From: Streptomyces canus
GTDB lineage: Bacteria; Actinomycetota; Actinomycetes; Streptomycetales; Streptomycetaceae
Length of the DNA: 64,000 nt
NCBI RefSeq assembly: GCF_030815415.1
Contig: NZ_JAUSWW010000001.1
Location: 1,860,001 to 1,924,000 of the forward strand
Direction of reading: 5' to 3'
Shown here: piece after piece, positions 40,222-49,497 of the stretch
Layout: each line of letters starts with the position of its first letter
Position numbering within the stretch: the first letter of the stretch is position 1
Translations under genes and position numbers: made by a program
Notes under the pieces: generated by a model
The model's database searches: none
What the model saw: only the letters and a program-made list of their open reading frames with translations
What the model was told of the DNA's origin: nothing

Positions 40222-41415
40222 TCAGCCCCCCAGCTCCGCCCGCGCCGCGACGAAGGCGTCGACGGCCCGGTCGACGTCGGCCGTGGAGTGGGCGGCCGAC
40301 AGCTGAACGCGGATACGCGCCTGGCCCTGGGGGACGACCGGGTACGAGAAGCCGATCACGTACACACCGCGCTCCAGCAACAGCTCCGCCAGGCGTCCCG
40401 CCTTGCCCGCGTCCCCGATCATCACGGGTGCGATGGCGTGGTCGCCGGGCAGGATGTCGAAGCCTTCCTCGGTCATCCGGCGGCGGAACAATGCGGTGTT
40501 CTCGGCGAGCCGGACGCGCAGGTCGTCCGCCGACTCCAGGAGGTCGAGCACCTTCAGCGAGGCGGCGGCGATCACCGGCGCGAGGGTGTTCGAGAAGAGG
40601 TACGGGCGGGAGCGCTGGCGCAGCAGGGCGACGATCTCCGCACGGGCCGCCACATAGCCGCCGGACGCCCCGCCGAGCGCCTTGCCCAGCGTGCCGGTGA
40701 TGATGTCCACGCGGTCCATCACCCCGTGCAGCTCGGGAGTGCCGCGGCCGCCGGGACCGACGAAGCCGACGGCATGGGAGTCGTCGACCATGACCATGGC
40801 GTCGTAGCGGTCGGCGAGGTCGCAGATCTCGCGCAGCGGCGCCACATAGCCGTCCATCGAGAACACGCCGTCGGTGACGATCAGACGGCGTCGCGCGTCG
40901 GACGCGTCCTTCAACTGGGCTTCCAGGTCGGCCATGTCACGGTTGGCGTAGCGGAGGCGGCGGGCCTTGGACAGGCGGATGCCGTCGATGATCGAAGCGT
41001 GGTTGAGGGCGTCGGAGATCACCGCGTCCTCGGGGCCAAGGAGCGTCTCGAAGACACCGCCGTTGGCGTCGAAGCAGGACGAGTAGAGGATCGTGTCCTC
41101 CTGGCCGAGGAACGCCGAGAGACGGGCCTCCAGCTCTTTGTGCACCTCCTGCGTCCCGCAGATGAAACGCACGGACGCCATGCCGTAACCCCAGCGGTCG
41201 AGTGCCTCGTGGGCGGCGGCGACCACCTCTGGGTGGTCGGCGAGACCGAGGTAGTTGTTGGCGCAGAAGTTGAGGACCTCACCGGGGCGGCCGCCCGCGG
41301 TGACGGCGACGGCCCTGGACTGCGGGGTGCCGATGACGCGCTCGGGCTTGTGCAGACCGGCGGCGCGGATCTCGTCGAGGGTGGCGCGCAGGTCGTTACG
41401 GACGGTATCGAACAT
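40222..41415 (-). CDS. kbl: Glycine C-acetyltransferase (2-amino-3-ketobutyrate CoA ligase)
   Basis: A 397-aa PLP enzyme of the alpha-oxoamine synthase family. It cleaves 2-amino-3-ketobutyrate with CoA to glycine and acetyl-CoA, the second step of threonine breakdown. [43 protein letters not shown] and the PLP-lysine motif [15 protein letters not shown] are all present. ATG 41415 has GGAG upstream. The partner dehydrogenase is the preceding gene; the 149-nt gap between them holds a large inverted repeat. Confidence 0.95.
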   Translation of the reverse strand: MFDTVRNDLRATLDEIRAAGLHKPERVIGTPQSRAVAVTAGGRPGEVLNFCANNYLGLADHPEVVAAAHEALDRWGYGMASVRFICGTQEVHKELEARLSAFLGQEDTILYSSCFDANGGVFETLLGPEDAVISDALNHASIIDGIRLSKARRLRYANRDMADLEAQLKDASDARRRLIVTDGVFSMDGYVAPLREICDLADRYDAMVMVDDSHAVGFVGPGGRGTPELHGVMDRVDIITGTLGKALGGASGGYVAARAEIVALLRQRSRPYLFSNTLAPVIAAASLKVLDLLESADDLRVRLAENTALFRRRMTEEGFDILPGDHAIAPVMIGDAGKAGRLAELLLERGVYVIGFSYPVVPQGQARIRVQLSAAHSTADVDRAVDAFVAARAELGG

Positions 41416-41462
41416 CTCGGGCTCCAAAGAGGGACGTAAGGGCGAGTGAGCCGAAGGGGCGC

Positions 41463-41530
41463 GCCGATGTCGAGAGGGCGAGCGCGCGGAGGCCCGAAGG
41501 GCTGAGCACGGTCGGGCTCTCGACATCGGC
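41463..41530. repeat. Long-range inverted repeat between tdh and kbl
   Basis: Arms GCCGATGTCGAGAG (41463-41476) and CTCTCGACATCGGC (41517-41530) are perfectly complementary over 14 bp around a 40-nt GC-rich loop. In the tdh-kbl transcript this would form a stable hairpin in the unusually long intercistronic gap, possibly setting relative expression by partial termination or mRNA stabilisation. Confidence 0.65.
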
Positions 41531-41564
41531 AAAAGGCGCCCCGGAGGCGAACCGAGCCAAAAAT

Positions 41565-42593
41565 TCAAGCAGACCAGTCGAGGATGACCTTGCCGCCGCG
41601 GCCGCTCGCCGCGTCGGCGAACGCCGCCTCGAAGTCGCGGTAGCCGTATCGGCCGGTGATCACGGGGGCGAGGTCGAGGCCGCCCTCCAGGAGCACCGAC
41701 ATCGCGTACCAGGTCTCGAACATCTCACGGCCGTAGATGCCCTTGATGGTGATCATCGAGGTGACGATCCGTGCCCAGTCGACCGGGAACTCCTGCGACG
41801 GCAGGCCGAGCATGGCGATCCGGCCGCCGTGCGTCATGTTGGCGATCATGTCACGCAGCGCCTCGGGCCGGCCGGACATCTCCAGGCCGATGTCGAAGCC
41901 CTCGCGCAGCCCCAACTCCCGCTGCCCGTCGGCGATCTGCCCCTGCGCCACATTGAGTGCCAGGCTCACGCCGATCTTGCGGGCCAGCTCCAGCCGCTCC
42001 TCGCTCACGTCGGTGACGACGACGTTGCGGGCACCGGCGTGCCGGGCGACCGCGGCGGCCATCAGCCCGATCGGACCGGCGCCCGTGATGATGACGTCCT
42101 CGCCGACCAGCGGGAAGGACAGCGCGGTGTGCACGGCGTTGCCGAACGGGTCGAAGATCGCGGCGACGTCGAGGTCGACGGGGACGCGGTGCACCCAGAC
42201 GTTGGCGGCGGGCAGGGCGACGTACTCCGCGAACGCGCCGTCCCGTCCGACGCCGAGCCCGACCGTGGCCCGGCACAGATGGCGGCGCCCGGCGAGACAG
42301 TTGCGGCACTTCCCGCACACCAGGTGGCCCTCACCGCTGACCCGGTCGCCGACGGCGATGTCGGCGACGTCCCGCCCGGTCTCGACGACCTCGCCCACGA
42401 ACTCGTGCCCGAGCACCAGCGGGGTACGGATCGCCTGCTGCGCCCAGCCGTCCCAGGACCGGATGTGCAGATCGGTGCCGCAGATGCCGGTGCGCAGCAC
42501 CTTGATCAGTACGTCGCCGGGTCCGACGGCGGGCTCCGGGACGTCCGCGAGCCACAGCCCGGGCTCCGCCTTCTCCTTGACCAGCGCCTTCAA
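41565..42593 (-). CDS. tdh: L-threonine 3-dehydrogenase
   Basis: A 342-aa zinc-dependent medium-chain dehydrogenase oxidising threonine to 2-amino-3-ketobutyrate with NAD. Catalytic zinc region [15 protein letters not shown] and [10 protein letters not shown]; structural zinc cysteines in [15 protein letters not shown]; nucleotide fold [23 protein letters not shown] 42593 is chosen because AGGAG lies 6 nt upstream and the family begins at this point ([14 protein letters not shown]); upstream in-frame codons have no ribosome site. Confidence 0.94.
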   Translation of the reverse strand: MKALVKEKAEPGLWLADVPEPAVGPGDVLIKVLRTGICGTDLHIRSWDGWAQQAIRTPLVLGHEFVGEVVETGRDVADIAVGDRVSGEGHLVCGKCRNCLAGRRHLCRATVGLGVGRDGAFAEYVALPAANVWVHRVPVDLDVAAIFDPFGNAVHTALSFPLVGEDVIITGAGPIGLMAAAVARHAGARNVVVTDVSEERLELARKIGVSLALNVAQGQIADGQRELGLREGFDIGLEMSGRPEALRDMIANMTHGGRIAMLGLPSQEFPVDWARIVTSMITIKGIYGREMFETWYAMSVLLEGGLDLAPVITGRYGYRDFEAAFADAASGRGGKVILDWSA

Positions 42594-42836
42594 CGCGGCT
42601 CCTGTGGGTGCGATCCCCGTGCGCGGACATACCGAAGAAGCCCGCGTCCGGGGAGAGGGGGTGGGATCGCGTAGCAATCTGCCGTACGGCAGCGCCCCAG
42701 GTCCATCGAGGTTTTCTTAACCCGCGCCGCAGCTCCGCTTCACGCCCGCCACCGGTGAACCCTTCCGTGGGGAACACCGGGCCGCGGATGCCCGTTGGAA
42801 TCCCTGAGGACGCCATGGACCCACGGGGAGCCGCAC

Positions 42837-43442
42837 ATGAACACCGCACGTGATCTCGCTCTGCTCGCTCTGGGCGCGGCGCCCGAGGCTCCGGTGGAGC
42901 AGGGCGATGTGTCGCTCGCGCTCGCGGGCTCCGAGCTGCTGGACCTCGTCGAGGCCGGTGCGCTCCAGGTGGACGACGACCGGATCGTGCCCGGTGCGCC
43001 GCAGGTCACGGGCGACCCGCTGCTGGACGAGGCCGCCGCCACGCTCATACGGGACGAGCCGTACGAGTCGGTCGGGGACTGGCTGTGGCGCAGGGGCGAC
43101 GGGCTGTCCTCCGCGTACCACTCCGCCATCGAGCGGGAAGGGCTGGCGGCCCGGCCGGGGGGCCGGGTGCTTCCGCCGCGGAGCGGACGGACGACGCTGG
43201 TCGACTCGCCCGAGCGGACGCGCGCCGAGACCCGCCTCGCGTCCGGCGACCCGGCCTTCACGGCCCTGGTGGCCGCCGCCGGGATCCGGGAGGAGCCCGC
43301 CGAGACCCTCGAGATCACTGACGACGTGGTCACGAGCGTGCTGGCCGCCGTCGGGGACGCGGTGATGGAGCTGGAGGCGGTGCGGCAGCGGCGGGCGATA
43401 GAGAACTCCGCGTTCGACAACATCTGGCGGGGCGGGGTCTGA
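42837..43442 (+). CDS. GOLPH3/GPP34-family protein
   Basis: A 201-aa helical protein of the GOLPH3 (Vps74) family, common in actinomycetes, where its role is unknown; the eukaryotic relatives bind phosphoinositides at the Golgi. Pattern DLALLALGAAPEAPVEQGD near the N-terminus, a central ATLIRDEPYESVGDWL, and a C-terminal helical pair. ATG 42837 has GGGGAG 7-12 nt upstream. It is transcribed divergently from tdh across ~240 nt and convergent with the GAF gene. Confidence 0.78.
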   Translation: MNTARDLALLALGAAPEAPVEQGDVSLALAGSELLDLVEAGALQVDDDRIVPGAPQVTGDPLLDEAAATLIRDEPYESVGDWLWRRGDGLSSAYHSAIEREGLAARPGGRVLPPRSGRTTLVDSPERTRAETRLASGDPAFTALVAAAGIREEPAETLEITDDVVTSVLAAVGDAVMELEAVRQRRAIENSAFDNIWRGGV

Positions 43443-43460
43443 GCCTCGGCGCGGCGAGGC
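43443..43460. terminator. Bidirectional hairpin between convergent genes
   Basis: GCCTCG / CGAGGC with a 6-nt loop, directly after the GOLPH3-like stop and 7 nt before the end of the GAF gene. Short but well placed. Confidence 0.5.
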
Positions 43461-43467
43461 GGGGGCT

Positions 43468-44046
43468 TCAGAGCGGGAGGCCGTCGGCCTCCATCCGCTC
43501 CAGTCTCGTGACGAGTTGCGCCGCCGACGACTTGATGGTTTCCAGGCCGGGCCTCCCCCAGGGCCGCGGCTCCACGTCAACGACACACACCGTGCCGAGG
43601 ACCATTCCGGTTCTGTCGATGAGGGGCGCGCCCAGATAGGAGCGGATGCCGAACTCGTCGACGACCGGGTTACCGGCGAACCGCGGGTAGTCGCAGACGT
43701 CCTCGAGGACCAGGGCCTTGCGACGGACGACCACATGCGGGCAGAAGCCGTGGTCGCGCTCCAGATGACGGCCGAGCTCCGGTTTGGTCTCTTCGGCGCG
43801 CACCACCACCGGCCGGGCGTCCGGGGTGTGCAGTCCGGCGAAGAACTGCCGTTTCTCGTCGATGAAGTTGACCATCGCGTACGGCGCTCCGGTCAGCTCG
43901 GCGAGCCGGTCCGCGAAGGCGTCCAGGGCCGGCTCCGGCCGCTCGCCCAGACCCAGCCCGTGCAGTCGGGCGGCCCGTGCGGGCGCCTCCTTGTCCTCGG
44001 GGGTGAGCAGCAGACGACCGGCGGGGCGCACCGGGTCGTAGCTCAT
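43468..44046 (-). CDS. GAF-domain protein attached to the conservon
   Basis: A 192-aa stand-alone GAF domain protein (APYAMVNFIDEKRQFFAGLH, FCPHVVVRRKALVLEDVCDY, RSYLGAPLIDRTGMVLGTVC). It follows cvnD by 60 nt on the same strand and is probably an extra ligand-sensing component of the conservon. The His and Cys residues could support cofactor or redox sensing, but this is speculative. Confidence 0.82.
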   Translation of the reverse strand: MSYDPVRPAGRLLLTPEDKEAPARAARLHGLGLGERPEPALDAFADRLAELTGAPYAMVNFIDEKRQFFAGLHTPDARPVVVRAEETKPELGRHLERDHGFCPHVVVRRKALVLEDVCDYPRFAGNPVVDEFGIRSYLGAPLIDRTGMVLGTVCVVDVEPRPWGRPGLETIKSSAAQLVTRLERMEADGLPL

Positions 44047-44106
44047 CGGCGGGTTCCGTCGCTGTGGGTGTGGGTCATATGCGCTCCGTGGCGTCGGGTG
44101 CGGGGA

Positions 44107-44706
44107 TCACATGTGGGCGCCGTGGCTCGGCGCGGGTGCCGGAGCGTGGGCGATGAGGTGCCGTACGAGGGTCAGCAGGGTCTGGACGCCGGAGCTGGAG
44201 ATCCGGGCGTCGCAGCGGACGATGGGGATCTCCGGGGCGAGGTCGATGGCGGCGCGGACCTCCTCGGGGTCGTAGCGGTAGGAGCCGTCGAACTCGTTGA
44301 TCGCGACGATGAAGCCGAGACCGCGTTGTTCGAAGAAGTCGACGGCGGCGAAGCAGTCCTCCAGCCTGCGGGTGTCGGCGAGGATGACCGCGCCGAGCGC
44401 ACCCTCGGAGAGTTCGTCCCACATGAACCAGAACCGCTCCTGCCCGGGCGTGCCGAACAGGTACAGCACATGTTCCGGATCGAGGGTGATGCGGCCGAAG
44501 TCCATGGCCACGGTCGTCTCGACCTTGTTCTCGATCCCGTCCAGGTTGTCGGTCGCGGCGCTGACCGTGGTGAGCAGTTCCTCGGTGCTGAGCGGCGCGA
44601 TCTCGCTGACCGCGCCCACGAAGGTGGTCTTGCCTACTCCGAACCCTCCCGCCACCAGGATCTTGAGTGCGGTGGGGAAGGGGTCAGAGCTGTCGTCGTA
44701 GTCCAT
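44107..44706 (-). CDS. cvnD: Conservon small GTPase CvnD
   Basis: A 199-aa Ras-like ATP/GTP-binding protein. P-loop GGFGVGKTT, switch II region YLFGTPGQERFWFMWDELSE, and NEFD in the base-recognition position. CvnD proteins act with CvnA-C as a membrane-proximal complex resembling eukaryotic G-protein signalling. The start lies within the 3' end of cvnC (23-nt overlap). Confidence 0.93.
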   Translation of the reverse strand: MDYDDSSDPFPTALKILVAGGFGVGKTTFVGAVSEIAPLSTEELLTTVSAATDNLDGIENKVETTVAMDFGRITLDPEHVLYLFGTPGQERFWFMWDELSEGALGAVILADTRRLEDCFAAVDFFEQRGLGFIVAINEFDGSYRYDPEEVRAAIDLAPEIPIVRCDARISSSGVQTLLTLVRHLIAHAPAPAPSHGAHM

Positions 44707-45061
44707 CGAGCACTGCCTCCAGAAGGGCCCGGTCAGTCGGGTTGTGGGTGAACTCGGGGGGCTTGGTGGTGAGCGCCCCGCAGTCGACGAGGTCGGACAG
44801 CACCACCTTGGTGACGGCCGCCGGCAGTTTCAGATGGGCGGCGATCTCGGCGACTGAGACAGGTGCCCGGCACAGATCGAGTGCCTGGGTGTGTTCGAGG
44901 CCGAGATAGCCGAGGGGGGTGGCTCCGGTGACCATCACCTGCGACAACAGGTCGAGCGCGATGGTGGGTCTGGTGCGGCCGTTGCTGACCGTGAAGGGGC
45001 GCACCAGGCGTCCGGCCGCGTCGTCGAGCCAGGGCCCGTCACCGGCCGCCGTCACATTCAA
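44684..45061 (-). CDS. cvnC: Conservon DUF742 protein CvnC
   Basis: A 125-aa DUF742 protein: a winged-helix-like fold with RLVRPFTVSNGRTRP and APVSVAEIAAHLKLPAAVTK. TTG 45061 overlaps the cvnB stop (TTGA); a GTG at 45055 is an alternative. It is a partner of CvnB and CvnD in the conservon complex. Confidence 0.92.
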   Translation of the reverse strand: MNVTAAGDGPWLDDAAGRLVRPFTVSNGRTRPTIALDLLSQVMVTGATPLGYLGLEHTQALDLCRAPVSVAEIAAHLKLPAAVTKVVLSDLVDCGALTTKPPEFTHNPTDRALLEAVLDGLRRQL

Positions 45062-45492
45062 GGCCTCATCGCCGTCGGTTCGCCTGCGTGCTGCCGGGGT
45101 GCGGTCACCAGATAGGGGCGCACGCTCTTGACCAGCATCGCCATCTCGTAGCCGAGGACGGCGGCGTCGGCCTCGCGGCCGGCGAGCACCGCGAGACAGG
45201 TGCCGGAGCCCGCGGTGGTCACGAACAGCAGGGTCGCGTCCAGTTCGACGACCACCTGGCGGACGTCTCCGCCGTCCCCGAAGCGGACTCCGGCGCTGCG
45301 GCCGAGGGAGTACAGGCCGGAGGCCAGGGCGGCCATGTGGTCGGCGCTGTCGGTGTCGAGACCGTGGACCGACTTCACGAGCCCGTCGCAGGACAGGAGT
45401 ACCGCGCTGGTGGTGTGCGGGACACGCTGCACGAGGCCGCTCATCAGCCAGTCGAGATCGGATACATGGCCGGTCGGCGCTTCGCTCGCCAT
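45058..45492 (-). CDS. cvnB: Conservon roadblock/LC7 protein CvnB
   Basis: A 144-aa roadblock/LC7 fold protein (LDWLMSGLVQRVPHTTSAVL, SCDGLVKSVHGLDTDSADHM, ALASGLYSLGRSAG), likely a regulator of the CvnD GTPase. ATG 45492 is chosen because AAGGAG lies 10 nt upstream and relatives begin here; an in-frame ATG at 45564 overlapping the cvnA stop would add 24 residues. Confidence 0.92.
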   Translation of the reverse strand: MASEAPTGHVSDLDWLMSGLVQRVPHTTSAVLLSCDGLVKSVHGLDTDSADHMAALASGLYSLGRSAGVRFGDGGDVRQVVVELDATLLFVTTAGSGTCLAVLAGREADAAVLGYEMAMLVKSVRPYLVTAPRQHAGEPTAMRP

Positions 45493-45560
45493 GGTGGATC
45501 GACTCCTTGAGGTACGAAGGTCTGCGGGAGCGCTGGGGGGTGGGGTGGAAACGGGGGTGG

Positions 45561-47612
45561 TCATCCGGCTGTTGCGCTCCCGTCGTGCCGGGTGGGGGTG
45601 TGGTCGGGGCGGGCCGCGGACCCGCCGTCGTGCGCGCCGCGCACCTCGGCTATCCGGCCCTGGTCCATGGCGGGGGCGTCCTGGGGTGCCGGGGCGGGGT
45701 GCGGTGCGCCGAGGTACGTGGGCCCCGTCCGGTCCGTGTCGAAGCGCACGGCCTCCATGTGCGGGGCCTCCGGGCGGCCCGCGTCCGGGTGGGGCGCCCC
45801 CGTGTGCTCGGCCTCCAGGTGCTGCTGTGCCTCGGCGAGGCCGACGCCGCGCTGAAAGGCCGCCATGAGACCCGGGTCGTGACCGGCGAGGTGGTCCGTC
45901 TCGGGACGCGGTGCCGCCGGGCCGTCGCGCAGCTGGGGTGCGATGTGTTCCTGGGCGCGGCGGCGGGGCAGTTGGGGCTTGCCCATGGTGCCGCGCACGG
46001 TGCCGGTGCGCGGGGCGGGAGGCACGGCGGTGCGGTCGTCGGCACGGTGCCGGTCGTCGGGGCGGACGCCGGGGACGGCCTCCGCCGGGTTGGGCCGGGC
46101 CTGGTGGGTGCCGCGCACGGGCAGCGGTACCGCCGCGCCGGTGTCGGGCGCCGGGACGGCGGCTCGCGGGGCGTCCGGCTGCCGGCGAGGCGCGAAGGGT
46201 ACGACGCGCTGCGGCCCGGTATCGGCGACGGCACCGCCATCAACACCGGCTCCGGCTCCGGCGTACGGATGCTGCGGCGGCGGTACGGAGACCCCCGTCC
46301 TGTCCGTCGAACCCTGCGGCGGCACCGGCGGACCCGGAACGCCCGGGCCCGTGTCCGGCGCTCCTGTCCCGCCCGGTGACCGCGGCATGGCGCCCGGCGC
46401 GTCCGGGTCCGCGCCCAACAGCCCCTGCGGTACGACGAGTACGGCCTGTACGCCGCCGTAGATGTTCGTCTGGAGCCGGACGTTGATGCCGTGCCGCCGG
46501 GCGAGCTGCGAGACCACGAACAGGCCGATGCGGCCGTCCGCCAGCAGGCTGCCCACATTGACCTGGTCGGGGTCGGCGAGCAGGGCGTTCATCTTGTTCT
46601 GCTCGCCCACGGGCATGCCGAGCCCGCGGTCCTCGACCTCGACGGCGAGCCCGGAGGTGACGAGGTTGGCCCGCAGCAGGACCTGGGTGTGCGGCGCGGA
46701 GAACACCGTCGCGTTCTCGACCAGTTCGGCGAGCAGGTGGATGACGTCGGCGACGGCGTGCCCGCGCAGGGTTCCGTCGATGGGCGGCACGAGCTTGACC
46801 CGGGAGTACTGCTCGACCTCGGCGATGGCGGAGCGCAGCACCTCGGTCATGGAGACGGGGTGGCTCCACTGCCGGCGGGAGACGGCGCCACCGAGCACGG
46901 CGAGGTTCTCCGCGTGCCGCCGGATGCGGGTGGCGAGGTGGTCGACGTGGAAGAGGCCCTTGAGCAGGTCGGGGTCCTCGATCTCGTTCTCCAGCTCGTC
47001 GAGGATGGAGATCTCGCGGTGCACCAGTGACTGGAGGCGTCGGGCGAGGTTGAGGAAGACCTCGAGTTTCTGCTCGCTGCCCGCTTGGCTGGAGAGCTGG
47101 GCCGCGTGGACCACCGCGGTGACGGCGCCGTCGTGGGCGCGGGTCAGGTCGGCGGCGAGGAGTTCGAAGTCGTCGGCGTCCTCGGGGGGACCGCCGCGCG
47201 GCTTGCGCTGGGGCGGTCCGTCGCCGCGGCGCAGCGCCTCGACGAGGGCCCGCAGATCCGCCTCGCCGCGCGCGCTGGTGCGGCGCAGGGCACCGATGCG
47301 GTCGCTGACCGCCTTGGCCGCGCGGTCGGCGGCCACGGCGGCGATGAGAATGCCGGCGAGGGCGACCGAGAAGGCGCCGGCGAGCACGCCCCACAGGGTG
47401 AGACCGGGCTGTGCGCCGGTGGAGCGGACCGTGAAGAGGACGGCTGCCGAGCCGCTGAGGCCGACCGCGATGGGCGGCAGAACGGCGAGCCGCAGCAGCT
47501 GTGGCCGTAGGTGCGTCTCGGGCAGCGCGGGTGCGGGCCGGGCGGCCGGCCTTCCGTGCCGGCCTCCTTCGCGGCGGTCTGCGCGTGTCGCCGGTGCGCG
47601 GAGCTGAGCCAT
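45561..47612 (-). CDS. cvnA: Conservon membrane sensor kinase CvnA
   Basis: A 683-aa nitrate-sensor-like kinase. Two hydrophobic segments (RLAVLPPIAVGLSGSAAVLF and LAGAFSVALAGILIAAVAAD) bracket a very short outside loop. The ATPase domain has ELVENATVFSAP, EDRGLGMP and GRIGLFVVSQLARRHG. The last ~280 residues are Pro/Ala/Gly-rich and low complexity. ATG 47612 follows GAGGA; an in-frame GTG near 47762 would lengthen the cytoplasmic N-terminus. The stop overlaps the possible early start of cvnB. Confidence 0.9.
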   Translation of the reverse strand: MAQLRAPATRADRREGGRHGRPAARPAPALPETHLRPQLLRLAVLPPIAVGLSGSAAVLFTVRSTGAQPGLTLWGVLAGAFSVALAGILIAAVAADRAAKAVSDRIGALRRTSARGEADLRALVEALRRGDGPPQRKPRGGPPEDADDFELLAADLTRAHDGAVTAVVHAAQLSSQAGSEQKLEVFLNLARRLQSLVHREISILDELENEIEDPDLLKGLFHVDHLATRIRRHAENLAVLGGAVSRRQWSHPVSMTEVLRSAIAEVEQYSRVKLVPPIDGTLRGHAVADVIHLLAELVENATVFSAPHTQVLLRANLVTSGLAVEVEDRGLGMPVGEQNKMNALLADPDQVNVGSLLADGRIGLFVVSQLARRHGINVRLQTNIYGGVQAVLVVPQGLLGADPDAPGAMPRSPGGTGAPDTGPGVPGPPVPPQGSTDRTGVSVPPPQHPYAGAGAGVDGGAVADTGPQRVVPFAPRRQPDAPRAAVPAPDTGAAVPLPVRGTHQARPNPAEAVPGVRPDDRHRADDRTAVPPAPRTGTVRGTMGKPQLPRRRAQEHIAPQLRDGPAAPRPETDHLAGHDPGLMAAFQRGVGLAEAQQHLEAEHTGAPHPDAGRPEAPHMEAVRFDTDRTGPTYLGAPHPAPAPQDAPAMDQGRIAEVRGAHDGGSAARPDHTPTRHDGSATAG

Positions 47613-48125
47613 CGGTGTCCTCGTACTGGTGGTCCGTCGGGCCTGGTCGCCGGGCGGGCCCGGATGCCCGCGGGCGGGTTCCCGTGGTCCGGTGCGTGCT
47701 CCCGCCTGTTCCCCGGCGCGCTCGCCGCGGGCGGCGCGCACTCCGACGCGGTCGTCCGTCACCGGCTTCCCCCGGTGCCCGGTTGCGGTCGAGCTGGGGG
47801 GATCCCCATCGCGTCGACTCCCTCCTCCGGCTCGCGGCTGCACGTACCAGACCCCGCTCCCTGATCCGGTCGGATTCCGATGACGCCCCGGCAGGGTGTG
47901 CGCCATCGCGGCGTCGGTCGAGAGCGCCGAAAAGGCGGCCCTGCGTCGCCCGACGGACACTCACAGTAGTCGGCAAGGCATCATGTGCGGTGGGCAGTTG
48001 ACAAACTCGTACGCGGAGCGTCCCGCTCTGGTATGAGGCTTCGTACGACAGCCCGATAAGCCCTCGGACGTCCGCTCGGGAACGAGCGGGCTTCGATCGG
48101 ACCTGGTCAGAAGCGGTCACGAGAA
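47613..48125. other. Upstream region of the conservon
   Basis: About 510 nt. The part nearest cvnA is high-GC and keeps an open frame (possible N-terminal extension). The part 47960-48060 is less GC-rich, containing on the minus strand GAGTTTGTCAACTG, and is the best place for the conservon promoter. No RNA motif was recognised. Confidence 0.4.
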
Positions 48126-48170
48126 GACGGCGAGGGCCGGAGAGCGTGACGCTCTCCGGCCCTCGCCGTC
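48126..48170. terminator. 21-bp perfect hairpin
   Basis: Arms 48126-48146 and 48150-48170 are perfectly complementary over 21 bp with a 3-nt loop TGA. It begins 20 nt beyond the stop of the metallo-hydrolase gene (minus strand), so it is most likely its terminator, and it also insulates the conservon promoter region. Confidence 0.85.
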
Positions 48171-48190
48171 AGTCGCTGTTCGGCCCGGGA

Positions 48191-49426
48191 TCAGCCCGCG
48201 GGCACGGGTTCGGGCTCTCCGGTGCCCTCGGTCGCGGCACCGGGAATGTCACGGGCCGTGTCAGCCGCCGGGCCCGCCTCGCTGCCCACGCCGTCCGCGG
48301 GCCACCCGCCCGCCGGCACCGCCGCGACACCTCGCCACCACGGCTCGCCCGGCACGGTCTCGGCGGTGGGCTCGAAGGGCTCGCCCGGCCGGGGCAGGGC
48401 AACCCGGGACCCGGCCCGGCGGGCGGCCGCGAGGGTGCCCTCCCCCGGGTCCGCCCACGCGTGCGTGGCCAGGTTGAAGGTCGCCCAGTGGATCGGCAGC
48501 ATCGGTCCGGCCGACGGTCCGCCCTGGAGGTCGAGGTGGGCGCGCATGCCCTCCTCGGGCGTCATGTGGATGTCGGGCCAGAAGTCGCTGTACGCGCCGA
48601 TCTGGATCATCGTGGCGTCGAACGGGCCGTGCTCGGCACCGATGTCCTTGAAGCCCTCGAAGTAGCCGGTGTCGCCGCTGTGGAAGACCCGGTGCTCCTC
48701 GCCGGCGACGACCCAGGAGGCCCAGAGGGTGTGCTGGGTGTTGCGCAGGCCGCGGCCGCAGAAGTGGCGGGCCGGGGTGGGGGTCAGGGTGAGACCGCCG
48801 ACCTTGGTCGTCTCGTGCCAGTCCAGCTCGCGCAGCCGGTCGGCGGAGACGCCCCAGTGCTCCAGGTGGGCGCCGACGCCGAGCGGCACCGCGAAGAGGG
48901 TGTCGGTGCCGGCCAGCGCCTTGATGGAGGGCATGTCCAGGTGGTCGTAGTGGTCGTGCGAGATGACGACCACGTCGACCGGGCCGAGCGCGGCCAGCGG
49001 CAGGGGGACCGGGTGGAGGCGCTTGGGGCCCGCGAAGGGGATCGGGGAGCAGCGCTCGCCCCACACCGGGTCGAAGAGCACCCGGTGCCCGTCGATCTCC
49101 GCGAGCACGCTGGAGTGCCCCATCCAGGTCAGCCGCAGTCCGGTGGCCGGCGGCCGGGAGATGTCGGCGAGCGTGGTGGGGTGCACGGGGATCCGGCCCT
49201 CGGGGGCGCGGTGGGGCCGCTCGTCCTTGTCGAAGAAGACCTTCGCGAACTCCACCGTCGAGCCGGAGGGCCGGGTGCGAGCGAAGCCGCCCGGGTTCTG
49301 GAAGACCCCGTCCTTGAAGTGCGGGGATCTACGAATGCGTGCGAGGCGCTCACCGCTCGGGTCCACGCCGAAGGCCGCGGGCTGCAGCGCGCGGAGCCCG
49401 GAGCTCAGGGAACGGAAACCGGACAC
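48191..49426 (-). CDS. Metallo-beta-lactamase-fold hydrolase (NAPE-PLD/UlaG-like)
   Basis: A 411-aa metallo-hydrolase. The two-metal site is seen in SHDHYDHLD (HxHxDH), PARHFCGRG and HSGDTGYFEGF, with IHWATF for the last His. LTWMGHSSVLAEIDGHRVLFD at ~97 is the N-terminal signature of the family related to N-acyl-phosphatidylethanolamine phospholipase D. The ~80 C-terminal residues are Ala/Gly/Pro-rich. GTG 49426 follows GGAGG. The substrate is not assignable. Confidence 0.85.
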   Translation of the reverse strand: MSGFRSLSSGLRALQPAAFGVDPSGERLARIRRSPHFKDGVFQNPGGFARTRPSGSTVEFAKVFFDKDERPHRAPEGRIPVHPTTLADISRPPATGLRLTWMGHSSVLAEIDGHRVLFDPVWGERCSPIPFAGPKRLHPVPLPLAALGPVDVVVISHDHYDHLDMPSIKALAGTDTLFAVPLGVGAHLEHWGVSADRLRELDWHETTKVGGLTLTPTPARHFCGRGLRNTQHTLWASWVVAGEEHRVFHSGDTGYFEGFKDIGAEHGPFDATMIQIGAYSDFWPDIHMTPEEGMRAHLDLQGGPSAGPMLPIHWATFNLATHAWADPGEGTLAAARRAGSRVALPRPGEPFEPTAETVPGEPWWRGVAAVPAGGWPADGVGSEAGPAADTARDIPGAATEGTGEPEPVPAG

Positions 49427-49497
49427 GGTACCTCCAGGTGGAGTCGGTGAGGCGTTCCATTATGGTCGGCTTCTCCGACAAACCAGGACCGCCCTGG

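Noticed and set aside
37633..41439. Very long plus-strand open frame (over 1,200 codons)
   Set aside because: It runs antisense to the XRE, radical SAM, LysR and kbl genes, all of which have clear motifs and ribosome sites. Its translation is low complexity, typical of high-GC shadow frames.
42594..42836. Riboswitch between tdh and the GOLPH3-like gene
   Set aside because: No glycine-riboswitch or other known core was recognisable; the region is more simply a divergent promoter.
46240..48120. Long minus-strand frame overlapping cvnA
   Set aside because: Arg-rich out-of-frame translation of the cvnA region; the cvnA frame carries the kinase motifs.
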